Part shown: positions 60,244-64,000 of the stretch, piece by piece
Numbering within the stretch: position 1 is the first letter of the stretch
Layout: the number at the start of each line of letters is the position of its first letter
Assembly (NCBI GenBank): GCA_049671305.1
Contig: JBATUR010000065.1
Location: 1 to 64,000, forward strand
Reading direction: 5' to 3'
Origin: CADCTM01 sp049671305
GTDB taxonomy: Bacteria > Cyanobacteriota > Cyanobacteriia > Cyanobacteriales > Coleofasciculaceae
Length of the DNA: 64,000 nt
Made by a program: the position numbers and the translations under genes
The notes under the pieces: generated by a model
The model's database searches: none
What the model was told of the DNA's origin: nothing
Seen by the model: only the letters and a program-made list of their open reading frames with translations

Positions 60244-61305
60244 GTGCAATCATTGTCTTCCTTAGATTACAACCAGTTATTTAACACCATTAAAGAGTTG
60301 GTTTTACATCATTCTCCTAGTGGTGTTGAGCAAGAAATTGACCAACTATTACTAAGTCGTTTTGCTGCTTTGGGAGTAGAAGTTTGGCAAGATAGAGCTG
60401 GTAATATTATTGCTAAAATTATTGGACAAAATTCAGAAAAAGCAATTGCTATTACTGCCCATAAAGACGAAATTGGCGCAATTGTTAAAACGATAGGTGA
60501 TGCTGGATGTGTGGAAGTCCGTAAACTTGGCGGTGCGTTTCCTTGGGTTTATGGTGAAGGTGTTGTTGATTTATTAGGTGATCAGGAAACTATTAGCGGT
60601 ATTTTATCTTTTGGTTCCCGTCATGTTTCCCATGAATCTCCACAAAAATCACAGCAGGAAGATACACCTGTACGTTGGGAAGATGCTTGGATTGAAACTA
60701 AGTGTACCACAGCAGAATTAGCAGCAGCGGGAGTGCGTCCAGGTACGCGGATGGTAATTGGAAAACATCGCAAGCAGCCGCTACGATTGAAGGATTATAT
60801 TGCTAGTTATACCTTGGATAATAAGGCATCGGTGGCAATTTTGTTGGCACTGGCAGAGCGATTAAAGATGCCTGCTGTGGATACTTATTTAGTGGCATCG
60901 GCAAAGGAAGAAGTTGGGGCAATTGGGGCGCTGTATTTCTCGCAAAATCAACAATTGGATGCCTTAATTGCTTTGGAAATTTGCCCTTTGTCTTCGGAAT
61001 ATGCGATCGCTGATGGTGATGCGCCCGTATTATTATCTCAGGATGGTTATGGAATTTATGATGAAGGCTTAAATTGGGAAATACGACAGGCAGCAGAAGC
61101 CGGTAATTTGCCGCTTCAGTTAGCAACAATTACAGGTTTTGGTAGTGATGCTTCAATTGCCATGAAATTCGGTCATGTTTCTCGTGGTGCTTGCTTAAGT
61201 TTCCCGACACAAAATACTCATGGTTATGAGATTGCTCATTTAGGTGCAATTGCTAATTGTGTGGATATTTTGCAGAGTTACTGTCAGATGAAGTTTGAAG
61301 ATTAA
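60244..61305 (+). CDS. M42-family metallopeptidase
   Basis: 353 residues from GTG 60244. The M42 pattern is clear: the metal ligands in AITAHKDEIGAIV (HxD type, about 77), YTLDNKASVAILLAL, SAKEEVGAIGALYFS (adjacent Glu pair, catalytic) and ICPLSSEYAI. The C-terminal FPTQNTHGYEIAHLGAIA with its His fits the last ligand. M42 enzymes are dinuclear zinc/cobalt aminopeptidases, tetrahedral dodecamers in other bacteria, and cytoplasmic. Substrate preference cannot be inferred. It is a single gene, convergent with the oxidoreductase. Confidence 0.88.
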   Translation: MQSLSSLDYNQLFNTIKELVLHHSPSGVEQEIDQLLLSRFAALGVEVWQDRAGNIIAKIIGQNSEKAIAITAHKDEIGAIVKTIGDAGCVEVRKLGGAFPWVYGEGVVDLLGDQETISGILSFGSRHVSHESPQKSQQEDTPVRWEDAWIETKCTTAELAAAGVRPGTRMVIGKHRKQPLRLKDYIASYTLDNKASVAILLALAERLKMPAVDTYLVASAKEEVGAIGALYFSQNQQLDALIALEICPLSSEYAIADGDAPVLLSQDGYGIYDEGLNWEIRQAAEAGNLPLQLATITGFGSDASIAMKFGHVSRGACLSFPTQNTHGYEIAHLGAIANCVDILQSYCQMKFED

Positions 61306-61336
61306 TCAGCTTTTCCAAGTTGAATGTTCATGGATA

Positions 61337-62353
61337 TCAAACACTAATAGCGACTTTCCCCAACACCTGCCTCTGTTCGAGGTGTCGAATTGCTGCGGGG
61401 ACTTCGCTCAGATTGTAGCGTCGCTCAATCCAGGGGACGATTTTGCTTGCTACGATCAAATCCCTCAACGTGACGAGATCCGCTTGATTGGGTTTTGAAG
61501 CTAGGGATTTCACTTTCTGGCGAGTGGTTCTCGAAATCCAAGGGCTGAGAAACATCACTTGAAAAAATTGAGCGGTGGAGCCGCCAATCAAAACATAGGT
61601 TCCTTCTGGTGTCAAGGCTGGCAGATAGTCAAGCACTGAACGGTAGGCTGCCGCGTCCAGAATCAGGTCGTAATGCTGCCCATTTTTGGTCACGTCTACT
61701 TGAGTGTAATCAATAACGTAGTCAGCGCCGAGCGATCGCAGCATATCCATTTTTTTCGTACTGCATACAGCAGTCACCTCAGCGCCAAATGTCTTGGCAA
61801 TCTGCACCGCAAACGACCCCACGCCACCAGATGCACCATTAATTAATACTTTTTGCCCCGGCTGAATCTGCCCAACATCCCGCAAGCCCTGCAAGGCAGC
61901 CAAAGCTGCGCCAGGAACTGTGGCGGCTTCTTCAAAAGTTGTATTGACTGGCTTGATCGCCAATGCCGCTTCGGTGGTGCAGACGTACTCGGCAAACGCG
62001 CCGAAACCAGACTCGGACAAGTCTCCAAACACCTCATCACCAGGCTGAAACTGCGTCACATCTTTGCCAATTGCTTCAACCCGTCCAGCCATATCACAAC
62101 CGAGGGTCTTGATTTTGGGCTTGAGTAGCCCCCCAAACATCAGGCGGATGAAGAACGGCGTACCTCGCATCAAATGCCAGTCGCTAGCATTCACCGAGGC
62201 TCCATAAACCCTCACCAGCACTTGATTGTCCTGGACGGCGGGCTTATGGACATTTTCTAGTCTCAACACATCTGCTGAACCATACTCGACTTGAACGATC
62301 GCTTTCATTTGGCGATCGCCTTGCACAGGAGCGAGGGTGTTTGCTGTTTTCAT
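61337..62353 (-). CDS. Zinc-independent NAD(P)H alcohol dehydrogenase / quinone oxidoreductase (MDR family)
   Basis: 338 residues; a later Met (MKAIVQVEYGSADVLRLENV, at 62305) is the other possible start. MDR-family landmarks are RVYGASVNASDWHLMRG, DMAGRVEAIGKDV, FAEYVCTTEAALAIKP, VLINGASGGVGSFAVQIAK (Rossmann loop) and GADYVIDYTQVDV. Cys ligands of the catalytic zinc are absent, which fits the quinone reductase/alkenal reductase branch. It is divergent from a TetR gene with two matching operators between them, so it is probably repressed by that regulator and induced by an unknown ligand. Confidence 0.85.
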   Translation of the reverse strand: MKTANTLAPVQGDRQMKAIVQVEYGSADVLRLENVHKPAVQDNQVLVRVYGASVNASDWHLMRGTPFFIRLMFGGLLKPKIKTLGCDMAGRVEAIGKDVTQFQPGDEVFGDLSESGFGAFAEYVCTTEAALAIKPVNTTFEEAATVPGAALAALQGLRDVGQIQPGQKVLINGASGGVGSFAVQIAKTFGAEVTAVCSTKKMDMLRSLGADYVIDYTQVDVTKNGQHYDLILDAAAYRSVLDYLPALTPEGTYVLIGGSTAQFFQVMFLSPWISRTTRQKVKSLASKPNQADLVTLRDLIVASKIVPWIERRYNLSEVPAAIRHLEQRQVLGKVAISV

Positions 62354-62414
62354 GATTTTCTCTCAGATTGGGGCAGAACTGAATTAAGAGCGAGCCAAGC
62401 CTCCATCGCTTTGG

Positions 62415-62445
62415 CTTACAATGTAAGTTTAGCTTACGCTGTAAG
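62415..62445. promoter_or_regulatory. Two palindromic operators for the divergent TetR/oxidoreductase pair
   Basis: CTTACAATGTAAG (62415-62427) is a perfect 13-bp palindrome. CTTACGCTGTAAG (62433-62445) is its imperfect partner, with the same CTTAC and GTAAG arms, 18 bp apart centre to centre. They lie between the oxidoreductase start (62353) and the TetR start (62526), the standard position for TetR-type repression of both genes. Confidence 0.7.
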
Positions 62446-62525
62446 TCTGTCAAGATCAATAGTAAACTGAGCCTCTAGAATTGGGCTTTGCTTTGTCCGT
62501 TAAAAATCGAGAAAAGAAGGATTAC

Positions 62526-63194
62526 ATGGCTAAGACAAGCGACTCAGATACTGCGCCCCAAGTCCCTTTAAGCCGGGAAGGGGTATTGCACGCAGCGATT
62601 CGCATGGCTGACAAGAGCGGCATTGAATCGCTCTCAATGCGGAAGCTGGCTCAGGAGCTGGGTGTCCAGGCGATGTCGCTGTATAACCACGTGGCGAACA
62701 AGGATGACATATTGGATGGCATCGTCGATATAGTTGCCAGCGAGATTGAGGCGCCGAATCTTGGTGTTGACTGGAAGATTGCCATGCAGCGGCGGGCGAT
62801 TTCAGCTCATGAGGTGCTGGTACGTCACCCCTGGGCGACAATGGCGATCGTGTCACGGGCGAATGTGGGACCTGCAATGTTGCGCTATGTGGATGCGACG
62901 CTGGGCTGTCTATGCGAGGCGGGCTTTTCGTTGGAGATGGCAGATCATGCCTGGAATGCGATCGACAGCCATATTTATGGATTCACGCTTCAGGAGCTGA
63001 ATTTTCCGTTTGAGGCGGCGGAGTATTCGGAAGTGGCGCAGACCGGACTTTCACTCATCCCTGCTCACCAGTACCCTTACCTCAATAGGCTCACCCATCA
63101 TGTCATAGAGGGGCGTTATGACGGTATTCATGACTTCGAGTTTGGACTGGAGTTGATTCTTAATGGACTCGATAAATTTCGATACAAGGTTTGA
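62526..63194 (+). CDS. TetR/AcrR-family transcriptional regulator
   Basis: 222 residues from ATG 62526 (AAGGA five bases upstream). The N-terminal helix-turn-helix domain is at about 20-65: LSREGVLHAAIRMADKSGIESLSMRKLAQELGVQAMSLYNHVANKDDILD. The rest is the TetR-type ligand-binding domain (TetR_C class, about 85-220). It is divergent from an oxidoreductase with two palindromic operators between, so it probably represses that gene and itself. The local GC content is higher than in most of the window (for example around 62530-63050), which may reflect recent transfer of the pair. Confidence 0.88.
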   Translation: MAKTSDSDTAPQVPLSREGVLHAAIRMADKSGIESLSMRKLAQELGVQAMSLYNHVANKDDILDGIVDIVASEIEAPNLGVDWKIAMQRRAISAHEVLVRHPWATMAIVSRANVGPAMLRYVDATLGCLCEAGFSLEMADHAWNAIDSHIYGFTLQELNFPFEAAEYSEVAQTGLSLIPAHQYPYLNRLTHHVIEGRYDGIHDFEFGLELILNGLDKFRYKV

Positions 63195-63271
63195 TGGGTG
63201 GTTCGCGTCGGCGTAGCCAAGGTAGAGTTTAAGCGATCGCAACTAATGATTTCTGACTAAATTTCGCCAAA

Positions 63272-64000
63272 CTAAAACTCAAAACTTTCTTCCCCACTAC
63301 CTTCATGGACAGTTTTCACCCATTTCAGCCGCTTCGGGCGTACAGAAATCCGAGCCGTAATACTGGCAATCATCAACATCCAATGCAACATATAAAATGT
63401 GCCTCGTAATGTCTGCCAAATTGTTACAAAAAAGTTGGAAACTGTTAAAGGTTCTTGACTGTAACGCCGTAATCCGGTATACATTCCAATCAAAGGCAGA
63501 GCTAGGGCAAGAGCAGTTAAAGGTGTCAAAATTGGGGGACGGTTGCGGGCAATTGCCATTAAACAATCAGGAATAGCGGCAGCAGGCAACAAGTACTGCA
63601 TAATCATAAATGAAAACAAATCCAGGGTTTTCCGTGTCCCCATGCGGTTACTAGCAATTAGGCGCCAGTAGTCCAAATAACGCTGATATCCTCCTTCTCC
63701 CCAACGGTTGCGTTGATGCCAAAGCGCTAAAGCTGTGGTAACGCCTTCTTCTTCAACGGCGGGGCAGTCTAAAAAGCCAATATCCCACTTATCCAAATGC
63801 AGGCGAATTGTCAAGTCTAAGTCATCGGTAATTGTTTCTTCATTCCAACCACCGCAACGCTCTAACGCCACGCGGCGCATAAATTGACCATTTCCTCGTA
63901 ATTCGCCAATACCACCGATCGCAATGCGTTGTTGTTGGATATAGCTATCAAATGCCATTTCTGCCATTTGCCCTTTTGTCCAGAAATTTTGCGAGTCATT
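63272..64000 (-). CDS. Family 2 glycosyltransferase, processive type (5' part beyond window)
   Basis: The frame is open to the window edge, so the N-terminal part is missing. The visible ~242 residues contain GELRGNGQFMRRVALERCGGWNEETITDDLDLTIRL (the TED-type catalytic base region, here TDD) and ALWHQRNRWGEGG, the QxxRW motif of processive beta-glycosyltransferases such as cellulose synthase and BcsA-like enzymes. Several hydrophobic segments follow (FSFMIMQYLLPAAAIPD, then LTPLTALALALPLIGMY), consistent with a membrane channel region. The product glycan is unknown. The C-terminus is at 63272. Confidence 0.85.
   Translation of the reverse strand, partial: NDSQNFWTKGQMAEMAFDSYIQQQRIAIGGIGELRGNGQFMRRVALERCGGWNEETITDDLDLTIRLHLDKWDIGFLDCPAVEEEGVTTALALWHQRNRWGEGGYQRYLDYWRLIASNRMGTRKTLDLFSFMIMQYLLPAAAIPDCLMAIARNRPPILTPLTALALALPLIGMYTGLRRYSQEPLTVSNFFVTIWQTLRGTFYMLHWMLMIASITARISVRPKRLKWVKTVHEGSGEESFEF

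Noticed and set aside
62734..63000. Rightward 88-residue Arg/Trp-rich frame inside the TetR gene
   Set aside because: Alternate frame of a GC-rich stretch; the TetR frame has the helix-turn-helix and ribosome binding site.
1..64000. tRNA, rRNA, riboswitch or transposase genes
   Set aside because: Intergenic regions were read on both strands; no cloverleaf with a GTTCRA-type arm, rRNA segment, known riboswitch core or transposase motif was seen. A tRNAscan and Rfam search would settle it.

Overview
The window is a chromosomal segment of a cyanobacterium. Direct support: acsF (oxidative Mg-protoporphyrin ester cyclase), two high-light-inducible (hli) proteins, a ClpP/ClpR pair, a system II cytochrome c maturation protein, DUF1825, DUF2996, DUF3352 and KGK-family proteins, XisH/XisI, HmpF, and many copies of the HIP1 octamer GCGATCGC. 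HmpF, XisHI, STAND NTPases and receptor-like Ser/Thr kinases suggest a large-genome, probably filamentous or Chroococcidiopsis-like lineage; the species cannot be fixed from the sequence. I saw no rRNA, tRNA, CRISPR array or transposase.

Layout. 1-9.95 kb: hmpF (motility), then a leftward block with tilS and two KGK proteins (one with a 14-residue acidic tandem repeat), ccsA, a DUF3352 protein, cofH (deazaflavin cofactor) and a TVP38 membrane protein. 10-16.4 kb: a rightward polyprenyl-phosphate-type glycosylation group (GT39, GT2-GtrA, GT39), then class I fructose-bisphosphate aldolase. 16.4-20 kb: an accessory island with a MITE-like repeat, DUF2996, a PIN toxin-antitoxin pair, a truncated second antitoxin copy, attC-like inverted repeats, a HEPN/zinc-ribbon protein, and an upstream array of short palindromes. 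20-25.3 kb: two MoaD/ThiS sulfur carriers, threonine synthase, a response regulator and a TPM-domain membrane protein. 25.4-29.5 kb: a STAND NTPase followed by a kinase fused to a periplasmic ligand-binding domain. 29.6-40 kb: mostly housekeeping genes (J protein, clpP, clpR, VWA protein, PIN-TRAM, hemW, speE-like, acsF).

39.4-43.9 kb holds five rightward genes, most of them exported or outer-membrane proteins of unknown function. 44-46.8 kb is a second accessory patch: XRE regulator, ParE/RelE toxin with an internally duplicated antitoxin, a PUA/EVE-like protein, xisH and xisI. 47-51 kb: a UgpC/MalK-type ABC ATPase, tandem hli genes behind HLR1-like sites, gatB, and three tandem promoter-hairpin-T-run units that look like small RNA genes. 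51-61 kb: tyrS-pyrF operon, class A PBP, DUF1825, TM2/SHOCT, a helix-hairpin-helix protein, lepB, an SLH lipoprotein and an M42 peptidase. The right end has a divergent oxidoreductase/TetR pair with two matching operators and the 3' part of a family 2 glycosyltransferase that runs off the window.

The strongest candidates for something undescribed are the tandem small-RNA-like units at 50721-51085, where stem changes between copies partly preserve pairing, and the cassette-like toxin/HEPN island at 17.4-19.7 kb.
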